Notes under the pieces: model-generated
Told to the model about the DNA's origin: nothing
Database searches by the model: none
Seen by the model: only the letters and a program-made list of their open reading frames with translations
Shown here: positions 25,482 to 36,121 of the stretch, one piece after another
How positions within the stretch are numbered: position 1 is the stretch's first letter
How the letters are laid out: every line of letters starts with the position of its first letter
Made by a program: the position numbers and the translations under genes
DNA from: Imbricaverruca yamaguchii
Lineage: Eukaryota > Arthropoda > Thecostraca > Neoverrucidae
NCBI GenBank assembly: GCA_034440575.1
Contig: JAOTOL010001662.1
Coordinates: 3,817,501-3,881,500 of the forward strand
Direction of reading: 5' to 3'
DNA length: 64,000 nt

Positions 25482-26471
25482 ATCCGACATGCCATCAGCA
25501 ACAAGGACGATGGTGGCGGCATTACTTTACTGGTGCATCAGATACGCCCTCAGGAATATGGCCGGTGGCGGCGACATTACTGGTGCATCACACACGCCAT
25601 CAGCAATAAGGCCGGTGATGGCGGCATTACTCTACTGGTGCATCAAACACACCATTAGCAACAAGACTGGTGGTGGCGACATTACTGTACTGATGCATCA
25701 AACACACCATCAGCAACAAGGCCGGTGATGGCGACATTACTCTACTGGTGCATCAAACACGCCATCAGCAACAAGGCCGGTGGTGGCGACATTACTGTAC
25801 TGGTGCATCAAACACACCATCAGCAACAAGGCCGGTGGTGGCGACATTACTGTACTGATGCATCAAACACACCATTAGCAACAAGGCCGGTGATGGCGGA
25901 ATTACTCTACTGGTGCATCAGACACACCATTAACAACAAGGCCGGTGATGGCGGCATTACTCTACTGGTGCATCAAACACACCATCAGCAACAAGGCCGG
26001 TGGTGGCGGCATTACTCTACTGGTGCATCAAACACACCATCAGCAACAAGGCCGGTGGTGGCGGCATTACTCTACTGGTGCATCAAACACACGCCATCAG
26101 CAACAAGGCCGGTGATGAGCGAAGAATTAGCCTCTACTGGTGCATCAAACACGCCATCAGCAACAAGGCCGGTGGTGGCGGAATTACTCTACTGGTGCAT
26201 CAAACACACCATCAGCAACAAGACTGGTGGTGTCGGCATTACTCTACTGGTGCATCAGACACGCCATCAGCAACAAGGCCGGTGGTGTCGGCATTACTCT
26301 ACTGGTGCATCAGACACGCCATCAGCAACAAGGCCGGTGGTGGCGGAATTACTCTACTGGTGCATCAAACACACCATTAACAACAAGGCCGGTGATGGCG
26401 GCATTACTCTACTGGTGCATCAGACACACCATCAGCAACAAGGCCGGTGGTGGCGACATTACTCTACTGGT
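25482..26471. repeat. 55-bp minisatellite, left part of a split array
   Basis: About 18 copies of a 55-bp unit beginning TGGTGCATCAAACACACCAT and continuing CAGCAACAAGGCCGGTGGTGGCGGCATTACTCTAC. Variants include GGCGACATTACTGTACTGATG. The array stops at 26471 exactly where a CAGGGGCGTCGATTT terminus begins, and resumes at 33303 in the same orientation and phase. Confidence 0.97.
26464..26471. other. Target-site duplication, left (CTACTGGT)
   Basis: Eight bases directly before the CAGGGG terminus, identical to 33303-33310. Confidence 0.85.
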
Positions 26472-26800
26472 CAGGGGCGTCGATTTGTATCCTTTTGTGG
26501 GGGTCATGGCCCCACCAATGTTGATCATGGCCCTCCAATGTTGATTTGACCCCCCCCCCCCCAATGAGCCATGCTGTTTTTTTTTATATTCATAAGAAAG
26601 CTGAAGGAAAAAAAAAAAAAACAAAAAACACCATGATGTATAGAAAACTTAGTTGATGTTAACCAGAGTATTTTGCACTGAAAAGAAACAGATTAGGTTT
26701 AGATAGTTGACTAACTCCCCACCTTTTGCTGTGAAATTGAAAATTGTGCAAAAAAACAACAACAAAATAACTGGATTTCCCTCCACTGTGGACGTACAAC
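26472..26800. repeat. Left-terminal repeat, copy 1
   Basis: About 310-330 bp from the left terminus inward are repeated, diverged but in order, at 28034-28345. Shared blocks include GCGTCGATTTGTAT, TAGAAAACTTAG and AAATTGAAAATTGTG. Confidence 0.8.
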
Positions 26801-27120
26801 TTGCATCATGAAATGCTGAGATTGGCAGATGCTGATGGATTATAAATCAGATTGCCTTACAAAATTTGTTATGCCACTAAACAACAATTCCATTGTCATA
26901 CTGATGTTTGTACACACCGCCAATCACACTTGTACTCAACTCAAGTTGAATGGAGAATCAACTAATGGATCAATCTTTTTATGAGTCACAAGTTGAATCA
27001 ATTATTTGCCACAAATATATCTTGAGTTGTGAGTTGAATCACATCTTTCTATAAAACATTAGTTGAATCATGAGTCAATCATTCAAATCACAATGAGTCA
27101 CTGGAGTCTTGTGACTCAAA

Positions 27121-27499
27121 TGCTCAAAAGGTGATATAAAGCAAGTATCTTTGTGAATAGTATGCCATGACACAAAGTAGGGAGCAAAACACACCACAAT
27201 TATCCATGCTTAGCATTGCAATTGTCAACTTGTCAGCTGCCAGTGAGTAAAGAATTATTCACGAAAAACCAAAGGCAGTAACCAGAAATAAGTGCCTAAG
27301 AAAAAATGCTCAAAAAATGATATAAAGCAAGTATCTTTGTGAATAGTATGCCATGACACAAAGTAGGGAGCAAAACACAGCACAATTATCAATGCTTAGC
27401 ATTACAATTGTCAAATTGTCAGCTGCCAGTGAGTAAAGAATCAGGGGTACTTAAGTTATTCACGAAAAACCAAAGACAGTAACCAGAAATAAGTGCCTA
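27121..27499. repeat. ~180-bp tandem duplication
   Basis: Copy 1 at 27121-27299 and copy 2 at 27307-27499 are nearly identical, with about eight substitutions seen. Copy 2 has one 15-bp insertion, CAGGGGTACTTAAGT, after AGTAAAGAAT. Confidence 0.93.
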
Positions 27500-28033
27500 T
27501 TAATGTTAAGCTTGGTATTCATAATAAATATCATGCATCAGTCAATCAAAGTGTGAGGAACATAAAACACAGAAATCGGTTGTTATTGTGAAAAATAATA
27601 TGGGACCGAAACAGTCCTGCACTGCAGATCAGATCAGATCATTCACGCGTGTGACACGCATGTGACAAATAACAAACAAAGGTACGTTTGCCGGAGGGTA
27701 GATCGAAATTATCCTTAAAGTCTGCGTAACGTCAGACGACAGTTTTTTCTTAAATATGATATCAACTCGGTTGCGGAAAACTTTTCTGAAATCATAAGCT
27801 ATGGTCACTTTCATTTTTGCTTTTTCTACAAGCGAACATATTTGTCTTCAGCTCACCAGGTTAGTTATAAACTTGTCCCGTTCTTTCCAGTAAACATTTA
27901 AAATGGGATGGCAAAGTTCGACCCGATCGTGACCATCTCATTTTAGCATGGGTCAAGTACTCGTATTCTGCGGACAAACAAAATTTTCATAAGTGGATCA
28001 GATGACATTCCAGTTTGAACTGTACAATCATGG

Positions 28034-28345
28034 CAGGAGCGTCGATTTGTATAATTTCGTGGAGGTCACGGGCCAACAAATGTTGATCTTGGCCCCCTCA
28101 ATGTTCATTTGGCCCCCAATAACCTATGACATTCTTGTGCTGATAGGAAATTTTTTCCTTTAGGAAAAAATTGAAAATGGCATGATACTTAGAAAACTTA
28201 GATAACACCAACCAGCTCATTGTGTACTTAAATAAAATATTTGGATTGGATAGCGAATTGACTTTCCACCTCTTGCTGTAAAATTGAAAATTGTGTGAAA
28301 AATACAAATATGAATTGGATTTTCTTTCTGGAAGATCATTTAGTG
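28034..28345. repeat. Left-terminal repeat, copy 2
   Basis: It starts CAGGAGCGTCGATTTGTAT and aligns with 26472-26800 in the same orientation. It may be the end of an older related element into which, or beside which, the outer insertion formed. Confidence 0.78.
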
Positions 28346-29813
28346 TTAAATTTTGGGGAGATTTTCGCAAAAAAATATAAATTAAACCACCTAAACTAAC
28401 CTGACCAAACCAAACCTAGTCACTTGTTTGCGTTATGGAGGCAAATGTGTGTATGTATAAGCTTGTCTTGTTTCCACCTTAAAACACACAATTTCTGGTT
28501 AGGCTAGGTTTGGTTAGGTTTTTTTAAAACTTCAAGTAAATAAGTTGACTGATATTTTTCCAGTTTTGTTTTTAGGATTGTTTTCTCCAAAGGCAGGTTA
28601 GACTGAAGTTAGGCTAGGTTATCTTACACATTTAATGCATTTGTTTTTATGCTACGCTACCTAACTCAAAGCCAATTTTTGTGGTTTTTTTTCTCACGAC
28701 GTGAAAATTAAAAATTTGCACAGAAAATGAGTGATGCCATCATCTTAGTCACATTCATAAACAATTCATTTAAAATATATATATATTTTTTTTAAACAAC
28801 GAAACACCTAAAAGCACAAATTTATTATCCAATCCTCTGGAATTACATACTTTCTAATGGGGAATAAGAATATCACCCAAAAGGGGTGTGGAGTTAGGTT
28901 ATATAGCATAAAAACAGAGTTAAAAAGATATAAGATAACCTTACATAACCCGGTCCAATTTCCCATGCAAGAAATGAATTGTTTTATTGAAATTTTACAG
29001 GCACTTTCTCAGCTATATTCAACTTAAAAGGCCTAACCTAACCTAACCTAAAGTAGCCTGCGCTGCTATTTTAACAGAAAATTACAGGCTTTAAATATAT
29101 TTCCACTTTTTCTCACAACAAAGCCTAACAAAGCCTGACCTGACTTAACCAACCCTCACTCCTCTGTATGCTTCATGGAGGTAAAATGTCTGTAGAACTT
29201 GTCTGGTGGTTACCTTAAACCACAATAATTCCTGGCTTTTTAGGTATTTTTTTCTTCAGTTTACGACAATCTCTCATTAGCATGCTAATCACGATGTAAC
29301 CACTAATTTCCTTTGCACATGCATACTTTTCAATAGCATACTTTAGGGAGGCAACATGACTCCCAAAAAGGGGCTTGGATTTGAGTAATATAAGATGAAA
29401 AATAATGTTCAGAGCAAAGAAAAAGAAGATGCAACTTAACCTTACTTAATCTAGCCTAGCCTTCCATGCATTAAATATAAGTATTTTCTAGTGGACGATT
29501 TCCAAACATTTTTTTTGGGTTTACAAACATTTTCAAAGTAAAAAGCTTCCGGACCTAATCTAGCTTGAACTGTTTTTGAACAAAAACACTTTTTTAAGGA
29601 CAAAAACTATCTTACAACAAAAGCCTAGCCCAACATAATTCGGCGAAACCCTTGAATGATTCGTGGAGGTAAAATGGGTGTACAACTTGTTTCGTGGTTG
29701 CCTTAGACTGCAATAATCCCTCTTTTTGTGCTACATGGTGCATGCGATGAAAGCATTGCACTTATTGCTTCACAAAGCACAAGAGCATGTTGAAAGTGCT
29801 ATATTTTCAGGAA
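28346..29813. other. AT-rich element interior with scattered TTAGG-type motifs
   Basis: No gene. CCTAACCTAACC or GGTTAGG-like words recur at about 28385-28420, 28497-28520, 28600-28625, 28890 and 29032-29052. The last is four perfect CCTAA units. Confidence 0.6.
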
Positions 29814-30255
29814 TGGGATCCTGTGCTGACAACATTTACTCACTTGCCAATTTGCAGGTCAGATCTACATCATTTGTGATAAGAAACATGATAAATTCAT
29901 TGATAACCATGATGAATTCACAAATACACCAGTTTGTGGATAATAAGTTATTCTGACGATTTCTGATGTAATTTGAATGCATCTTATATTCATATCATTG
30001 GAAAATGACAAGTTTTCACGATAAAAGCAGGCGAAGTTAAAGTACTTATATATCCTCATAAAAGTGGTCAGTTCACTAACAAGACAACAAATTCACTTTA
30101 AAAAAAAATTAAAGGCAGCAGGTGGCTCACTCTTTTTCGTGTATAAAATCGGTATAAAATGGTTGTCGATGAATTTATCATGTTTCTTATCGCAAATGAT
30201 GTAGATCTGACCTGCAAATTGGCAAGTGAGTAAATGTTGTCAGCGCAGGAATCCA
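29814..30255. repeat. ~97-bp inverted repeat, arms ~250 bp apart
   Basis: Arm 29814-29910 and reverse-complement arm 30159-30255 share, for example, ACAACATTTACTCACTTGCC and ATGATAAATTCAT with few mismatches. Each arm read outward-in keeps an open frame containing SCADNIYSLANLQVRSTSF, identical over that stretch in the two arms. Confidence 0.9.
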
Positions 30256-30278
30256 TGGATTCCATGGATTCCTGCGCT
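30242..30278. repeat. 37-bp perfect palindrome
   Basis: AGCGCAGGAATCCATGGA and its exact reverse complement surround a single central base. It overlaps the outer end of the right arm of the larger inverted repeat. Confidence 0.95.
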
Positions 30279-30309
30279 CGAAAATGATATAAAGCATAGG
30301 TCAATTCAT

Positions 30310-31000
30310 GCCGCTTCCTTTGAAAATCTCACTGGGGCCAAAACACCGCGTCGGAGCCCCACAAGTCGCAGCTGGCTTCCCAAAAGCCAATATCTCCCCA
30401 GGATGTCACCCTGCGAACACAAAAATTGCATCAACGATCCACAAATTAGGAAGGCGTTGGTCCCCCCCAAAAAAAGATGCTTTGGGGCACCGAAAAAAAA
30501 AACGCACCGAGAGCCCGAAAGGTCAATGCAACTGGGGTCCAAAACTATCCTGGAGGGGCTTACAAGAATAGGCTTGACCCCAAAAATCACAAGGGGACTA
30601 TCGAATTGTCCCGAGCACCGGACAATTCAGAATATGTCCTGAAATAAAATTATCCGACGGGATTTTCTATTCTCGATGGTGCCATCTGCGAAGAAAAAAA
30701 CACGTCGAGCAGCCGTAGTGGAGTACCAAAAGGAAGAATCCCACTCCGCCCACTCCATACTGAAAGGGTAGACCCCAAAGAATCGCGCCGGTTTCCAAAA
30801 AATCGCGCTGGGCCCGATACATTCGCGTCGGGGCCCCAGAATTCGCGTAGTGGGCTGAAAGTGAATACACCAACCGCCTTAAAACTTACATCAGGTCCAG
30901 AAAACTGCACCGGGCCCTCCGAAACTGCACACCTGGGCCAGAAAAGTCACGCTGGGATCCCGATGAATTTTACCGGAGGAGCCAAGGTTGTGCTGGGGTT
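30310..31000. repeat. Very diverged ~21-bp minisatellite
   Basis: Units of the form GAAAATCGCGCCGGGCCCC recur with much variation, clearest at 30770-30960 (for example AAAAAATCGCGCTGGGCCC and AGAAAACTGCACCGGGCCC). C runs and A runs punctuate the array at 30460-30500. Confidence 0.72.
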
Positions 31001-31009
31001 TCAACACAT

Positions 31010-31959
31010 GTGCGAAAAGTAAACGCCTCAAGTGTCTTTCAAGGCTCATCATTAGGTCCACTTCTCTATTGCATCTTTTCGAAAGACCTCAGTTTGCACG
31101 TCCCGGTAGCACATGTCACCCAGTTCGCAGACGACACCCAGGTCCTCATCTCCGGTCGGAAATCTGATCTCCCAAATCTGATAAGTCAGATGGAGACATG
31201 TCTGAGGAAATTATACAACTACTTCCTGAATAACGGCTTGAAGGTGAACCTGACCAAAACTCAACTTCTTACACTCGGATCGCGTCAAAATCTGCGAAAT
31301 ATTACCCCGATACGAGTGTGCTTTACGGACGCCGTGATAGATGAGAGACATTCCTGTAAGAACCTTGGGGTGACATTTGATCGCCACATGTCGTGGGATT
31401 CCCATGTAGCTGTTGTGGTCCGTAAGTGCACTGGGTTCCCTCTGGCCCTGAGCGATCTGCGTCACCATCTGCCGACCAGTACCCTCGTCACTATAGTCAA
31501 TAGCCTAGTTATATCCAATATCCGATACTGCATATCTGTTTACGGGAACGGGTCGTCAGCAAACATCCACAGACTAGACAAGATCATTGACTTCGTCACT
31601 GGAGTCGTGTTAGGTCTAAGGAAATTTGATCGTATTTCTGATGCCCGAAACGAGTTGGGTCTCATCACTGCAGCTGATCTGTATCTATTTCACAGTCTCA
31701 CTTTGCTCCACAAGATCATTCTGGCGGGTGAGCCTGCGCACATTGCCGGTCAAATAACTGCAAACTCTACCCTGCGAAACCCCGCCACATACGTGCAGCC
31801 GGCCACCTGCACCTGCCAGCCATGCACAGAGAGGCGGGCCGCAGGAGATTTCTCTACTCGTCTGTCTTCCACTACAGCAAACTTCCTGCTGAAACAAAAA
31901 CATTGAGGCTGTCTAACTTTAAGAAACATGCAATAGCGTATCTCCACGAACAACACTAG
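31010..31959 (+). pseudogene. LINE reverse transcriptase, 3' part, one frameshift
   Basis: The frame from 31010 has VFQGSSLGPLLY, the catalytic motif TQFADDTQV, NGLKVNLTKTQLL, CKNLGVTFDRHMSWDSHV and VISNIRYCISVYG, the ordered palm and thumb motifs of a jockey/CR1-like RT. Near 31845 the frame shifts. The downstream frame FLYSSVFHYSKLPAETKTLR then LSNFKKHAIAYL is the usual C-terminal LINE motif and ends at 31957-31959. Everything N-terminal of the SSLGPLL motif is missing, including the endonuclease. The product would be inactive. Confidence 0.9.
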
Positions 31960-32106
31960 TCACACAAAAAAACTTTCACCATGGATATGTGTACACTATG
32001 AAGACATCTTTAGGCCATCGCTTTCCTATCACTTCTACAAGCCACTCGTGTATAGCTCGTGTTGCAAGTACGGGTATGCAGTGCGGAAAGTGATATGGAT
32101 ATTGTG

Positions 32107-32110
<4 letters not shown>

Positions 32111-32139
<29 letters not shown>

Positions 32140-32387
32140 AATACATGCCCTCCACGTGCAGTGGCTATTACGGACAGTCTGGGTCACAGATATTTACAAA
32201 GAAAGGATAGATTTGTGGTCAGTAGTGGGAGCAGATGCGCAACAACATTCGTACACCAACATAGTACAATACCCATATCACTCTCTGCACTACAAACACC
32301 GTGCTTGCAATACTAGCTATAAACGAGTGGTTTGTAGAAGTGACAGGAAAGCGATCTGCCAACCCTGGCGCCGCGCCTGCCCCGGCG
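32111..32387 (-). mobile_element. Second LINE copy nested in the first, inverted
   Basis: A 277-bp minus-strand insertion made only of the same LINE's 3' untranslated region and (AAAT)n tail. The tail lies at 32111-32136. It is bounded by TGTGTTAT on both sides (32103-32110 and 32388-32395), a target-site duplication. Its 5' end near 32365-32387 has ~22 bp of GC-rich sequence not matched in the host copy. The two 3' regions remain very similar, so the insertion came from a close relative. Confidence 0.9.
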
Positions 32388-32549
32388 TGTGTTATGTTGG
32401 CGTACGAATGTTTGTTGCGCATCTGCTCCCACTATTGACCACAAATCTATCCTTTCTTTGTAAATATCTGTGAGTTAAACCCAGACTGTCCGTAACAGCC
32501 ACTGCACGTGGAGGGCATGTATTGTGAAATAAATAAATAAATAAATAAT

Positions 32550-32925
32550 ACTTCTTGGAAAAGGATGTCGATTGAGTATTCAGAGTAGTGATATTCCAAC
32601 CATAATTCACGAATATTTTATCACTGACACCACGGCACATGATTAATCAGAGGACATTGTTTCCGATGCCTCTATTTTTTGTGGTAGCTGTATTCATTCT
32701 CCGATCTTGAAGTTGTGATGGGGCGAGCCCCATCACAACTTTGGCTTCGCCCCTCCCTATTGTTAAGCAACAAGGAAATACTTTCACTCATCGTCAACAC
32801 CGTTCTGGTCTGCTGTGCTCCGATACTCCATCAAGGCCGGTGTGTTTTAGCCGGCATCTGATCGCTGAAGTATTTTTATTTAAGCCGGTGTGTGCTTGTT
32901 GGTGTGTGGAGTGAGAGGAGGAGGG
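32550..32925. other. No gene recognised
   Basis: Unassigned interior of the composite element. Confidence 0.5.
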
Positions 32926-33004
32926 CGACGGTGACGGTGACGGTGACGGTGACGGTGACGGTGACGGTGACGGTGACGGTGACGGTGACGGTGACGATGA
33001 CGAT
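32926..33004. repeat. (GGTGAC)n microsatellite
   Basis: About 12 perfect or near-perfect GGTGAC units, ending in GATGAC variants. The antisense Ser-Pro repeat frame is its translation. Confidence 0.97.
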
Positions 33005-33302
33005 AGGTCCGAGCCCACTGTATGACACTGCAGTTGCATGCTATTATTCAGAGCTGTTATGCTGACATGTACTGTGACTTGATCTTTTAATTTTTAATTA
33101 TGTGACTTGATCAGTTATGGGACAATTTTCCCAGTTGGTGAGGATTCTGAATACACATAAACATACACATCGTGGAAAAACTCAGAATTTCTGAGATCTG
33201 AAAATATATTGGGCGAATTCCGATTAGTTTTTTTTTTGGGAGGGTCTAGTGCGTTGGCACTTCGCCCCCCCCCCCAATGTTCTTCAAAAATCGACACCCC
33301 TA

Positions 33303-33310
33303 CTACTGGT
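33303..33310. other. Target-site duplication, right (CTACTGGT)
   Basis: Eight bases directly after the right terminus, identical to 26464-26471. Confidence 0.85.
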
Positions 33311-34112
33311 GCATCACACACGCCATCAGCAACAAGGCCGGTGGTGGCGGCATTACTCTACTGATGCATCACACACGCCATCAGCAACAAGGCCGGTGGT
33401 GTCGGCATTACTCTACTGGTGCATCACACACGCCATCAGCAACAAGGCCGGTGGTGGCATTACTCTACTGGTGCATCACACACGCCATCAGCAACAAGAG
33501 GCGGTGGTGCGGCATTACTCTACTGGTGATACCAAGCAAAGTGCTGGTCACACCCATCAGCAACAAGGCCGGTGGTGGCGGAATTACTCTACTGGTGCAT
33601 CAAACACACCATCAGCAACAAGACTGGTGGTGTCGGCATTACTCTACTGGTGCATCAAACACACCATCAGCAACAAGGCCGGTGATGGCGACATTACTGT
33701 ACTGATGCATCAAACACACCATCAGCAACAAGGCCGGTGGTGGCGGCATTACTGTACTGATGCATCACACACGCCATCAGCAACAAGGCCGGTGGTGGCG
33801 ACATTACTGGTGCATCAGACACACCATTAGCAACAAGGCCGGTGGTGGCGGCATTACTCTACTGGTGCATCAAACACACCATCAGCAACAAGGCCGGTGA
33901 TGGCGACATTACTGTACTGATGCATCAAACACACCATCAGCAACAAGGCCGGTGGTGGCGACATTACTGTACTGATGCATCACACACGCCATCAGCAACA
34001 AGGCCGGTGGTGGCGACATTACTGTACTGATGCATCAAACACACCATCAGCAACAAGACTGGTGGTGTCGGCATTACTCTACTGGTGCATCAGACATACC
34101 CTCAGCAACAAG
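33303..34112. repeat. 55-bp minisatellite, right part of the split array
   Basis: About 14-15 copies of the same 55-bp unit as 25482-26471, same strand. It resumes at CTACTGGTGCATC, the point where the left part stopped. One copy near 33500-33560 is disrupted by small indels. Confidence 0.97.
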
Positions 34113-34334
34113 GCCGCAGAAGCCGTTGCCGCACCAGAGACAATCCAGAGCAGACAGAGCCGACTGCCATTATCTGAACCACCAGTGTTCACCGACACCC
34201 TTATCCGTCAAGTATCGACTGGTTCCCGTGCCTTCCCGTCTGGCTGTTAGAGCGACTGGCGAGGTGTGACGAGGTACGATGGCCGCCAGCAGATGGCGGG
34301 CCGCGACACCGAGAAACACTGGCTCCGACTGCCC

Positions 34335-34825
34335 GTGCTATGTGAGGCTCCCCGTGCTGTCTGAGTCTGCCCGTGCTGTGTGAGGCTGCCCATGCCATGT
34401 GAATCTTCCCGTGCTGTGTGAGGGTCTCCGTGCTGTGTGAGGATGTCCATGCTGTGTGAGGCTCCCGTGCTGTGTGAGTCTGGCCGTGCTGTGTGAGTTT
34501 GCCCGCGCTGTGTGAGGATGCCCGTACTGTGCGAGGATGCCCGTGCTGTGTGAAGGTGTCCGTGTTGTGCGAAGCTGCCCATGCTGTGTAAGTCTGCCCG
34601 TGCCGTGTGAGGGTCTCCGTGCTGTGTGAGGCTGCCCATGCTGTGTAAGTCTGCCCGTGCCGTGTGAGGGTCTCCGTGCTGTGTGAGGGTCTCCGTGCTG
34701 TGTGAGGGTCTCCGTGCTGTGTGAGGCTGCCCATGCTGTGTAAGTCTGCCCGTGCCGTGTGAGGCTGCCCATGCTGTGTGAGGCTGCCCGTGCTGTGTTA
34801 GGCTGCCCATGCTGTGTGAAGATGC
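34335..34825. repeat. 19-bp minisatellite
   Basis: About 25 copies of GGCTGCCCGTGCTGTGTGA with CATGCTG, TCTCCGTG and AAGTCTG variants. Because 19 is not divisible by three, each minus frame cycles through the unit, giving three overlapping QHG/HTA repeat frames that are not genes. Confidence 0.96.
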
Positions 34826-36030
34826 CCAGCGTCTTCCCCGCCGCCCGCCGCCCTCCACACGTCATCAGGCCGCCAGCGATTCACCAGCGATTCACTGGCA
34901 GCTGTGGGTCCGTCCGCGACCACCTCGTGAAGCCCAAAACAGGCGGCGAAATGACATCGTCTAGCTGGACTGCGCCGCATCAGTCGGGCAACAATGCAGG
35001 CTGCACGTAGACTCCCGGAGAAGCGACAATGACGCGTCTGACGGCTCCGCAGGCTGGGCTGCGCAACGCAACCGATGCATACACCGAGTATTGCGAGCGA
35101 CTTCCGTAATGGATTGCCTGTTACGGCGAAACGACAGCCTGTGGGTCCCATTCCGATCATCGTGCTGATCATTCGACGCGATGATCGCGAACCCGTGGCG
35201 TGCGGTTTTGTCGGCCAGCACGAGTCGACCCCAGTGGCCACCCCACGCGGTGCACCACCACCGAGGACGCCGCCGCCCCGCCGCCCCGCCGCCGCCCCGC
35301 CGCCGGCGTGACAAATCGCTAAAGCCACAGCCGAAATCGTCGGAAACGGCCGCCACACGAGCTGACGGCGAATTATGTCGATTGTGGGTGTGATCGTCGC
35401 CGGGCAGGGTTGGCGGCGCGGGCGTGGGAGCGGTCGCGGGCGCACTTCGCACGGTCATCGACACGCCCGACCCGACCTGCGTGGGGTCGCGGCGTCGTGA
35501 CCTGAGATCGGCCAGCACGTGGTGCGGGCCGAGCCTGGTGATTGGCTGTGTCGGCCATCGCTCGAGTGACCGTGAACAGTGCATTGGTGACGTGGCAGTT
35601 GAGTAGCCCCGTGCTATGCCAGCCGCTGTGGTGCAAGCCAAAGTATTTAATCCTGCGCAATGTTGTGCCTGTTGATGCATCGGCATTAGAGGTGGTAATT
35701 GTACGGATCGAATGACCGGCGAGGAAGCCCGGTAGAAACAGGTGGACTTTTTGATCGGTTTTTGGATGCATGCCGATCTTTTCAACCGGTATTTTCAGTT
35801 CATATAATTAGTTTCAAAACATAAATGCAAATCTGAAAAGACAGAAACATAACGCTGATAATCAATATACAGCGTGTGAAAGCCATCCTAACACTCCAGA
35901 CAGCAAATTGTCATACGCAATTTAATGATCGTCATTCAACAATTTAATGATAAATCCTGAAGTATATGTATGGCATGCTAATTGCTGAAAACTGCAGATC
36001 ATCAATGATTGTGTTTGAAAGTGTACATTA
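34826..36030. other. No gene; CpG-rich left half
   Basis: CpG-rich to about 35610 with a CCGCCGCCCCGCCGCCGCC run near 35268-35300, then AT-rich. A promoter-like CpG island cannot be excluded, but no exon is apparent. Confidence 0.5.
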
Positions 36031-36121
36031 GGGTGTGTCGCCTGAACGGTTTTTCTTATGCATAGTGAAATTATCGTGCAGATCACCTTTAAAAAAAACC
36101 TGTGGTCGAAACCAAATCGAA
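36031..36121 (+). repeat. Terminal inverted repeat, left
   Basis: Reverse complement of 39456-39543. It includes the invariant block TTATGCATAGTGAAATTATC and the inner end TGGTCGAAACCAAATCGAA. Confidence 0.95.

Larger units (their letters stand above)
31005..32549 (+). mobile_element. LINE, 5'-truncated, with (AAAT)n tail, interrupted
   Basis: A non-LTR retrotransposon copy keeping the last part of the RT, the C-terminal domain (stop at 31957-31959) and a 3' untranslated region ending in (AAAT)n at about 32525-32549. The 3' region is split at 32110/32388 by an inverted second copy of the same 3' region. Joining 31960-32110 to 32396-32549 gives the same block order seen in the inserted copy. 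A tetranucleotide tail of this kind is common in CR1/L2-like LINEs; the exact clade is not resolved. Confidence 0.86.
26472..33302. mobile_element. hAT-like composite insertion with 8-bp target duplication
   Basis: The left end CAGGGGCGTCGATTT (26472) and the reverse complement of the right end, TAGGGGTGTCGATTT (ending 33302), form short inverted termini. They are flanked by the same 8 bp, CTACTGGT (26464-26471 and 33303-33310). Those 8 bp are part of the 55-bp unit, so the insertion clearly interrupted the array. CAGGGG-type termini with 8-bp duplications fit hAT transposons. No transposase is recognisable in the 6.8 kb. Instead it contains internal duplications, a second left-end copy at 28034, an inverted repeat, a degenerate minisatellite and a nested LINE pair, so it is a non-autonomous or heavily altered element. 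Confidence 0.85.

Noticed and set aside
32794..33039. Ser-Pro repeat protein
   Set aside because: Antisense translation of (GGTGAC)n.
25482..34112. CRISPR-like regular repeats
   Set aside because: Units are directly contiguous without unique spacers, and the sequence is clearly eukaryotic.
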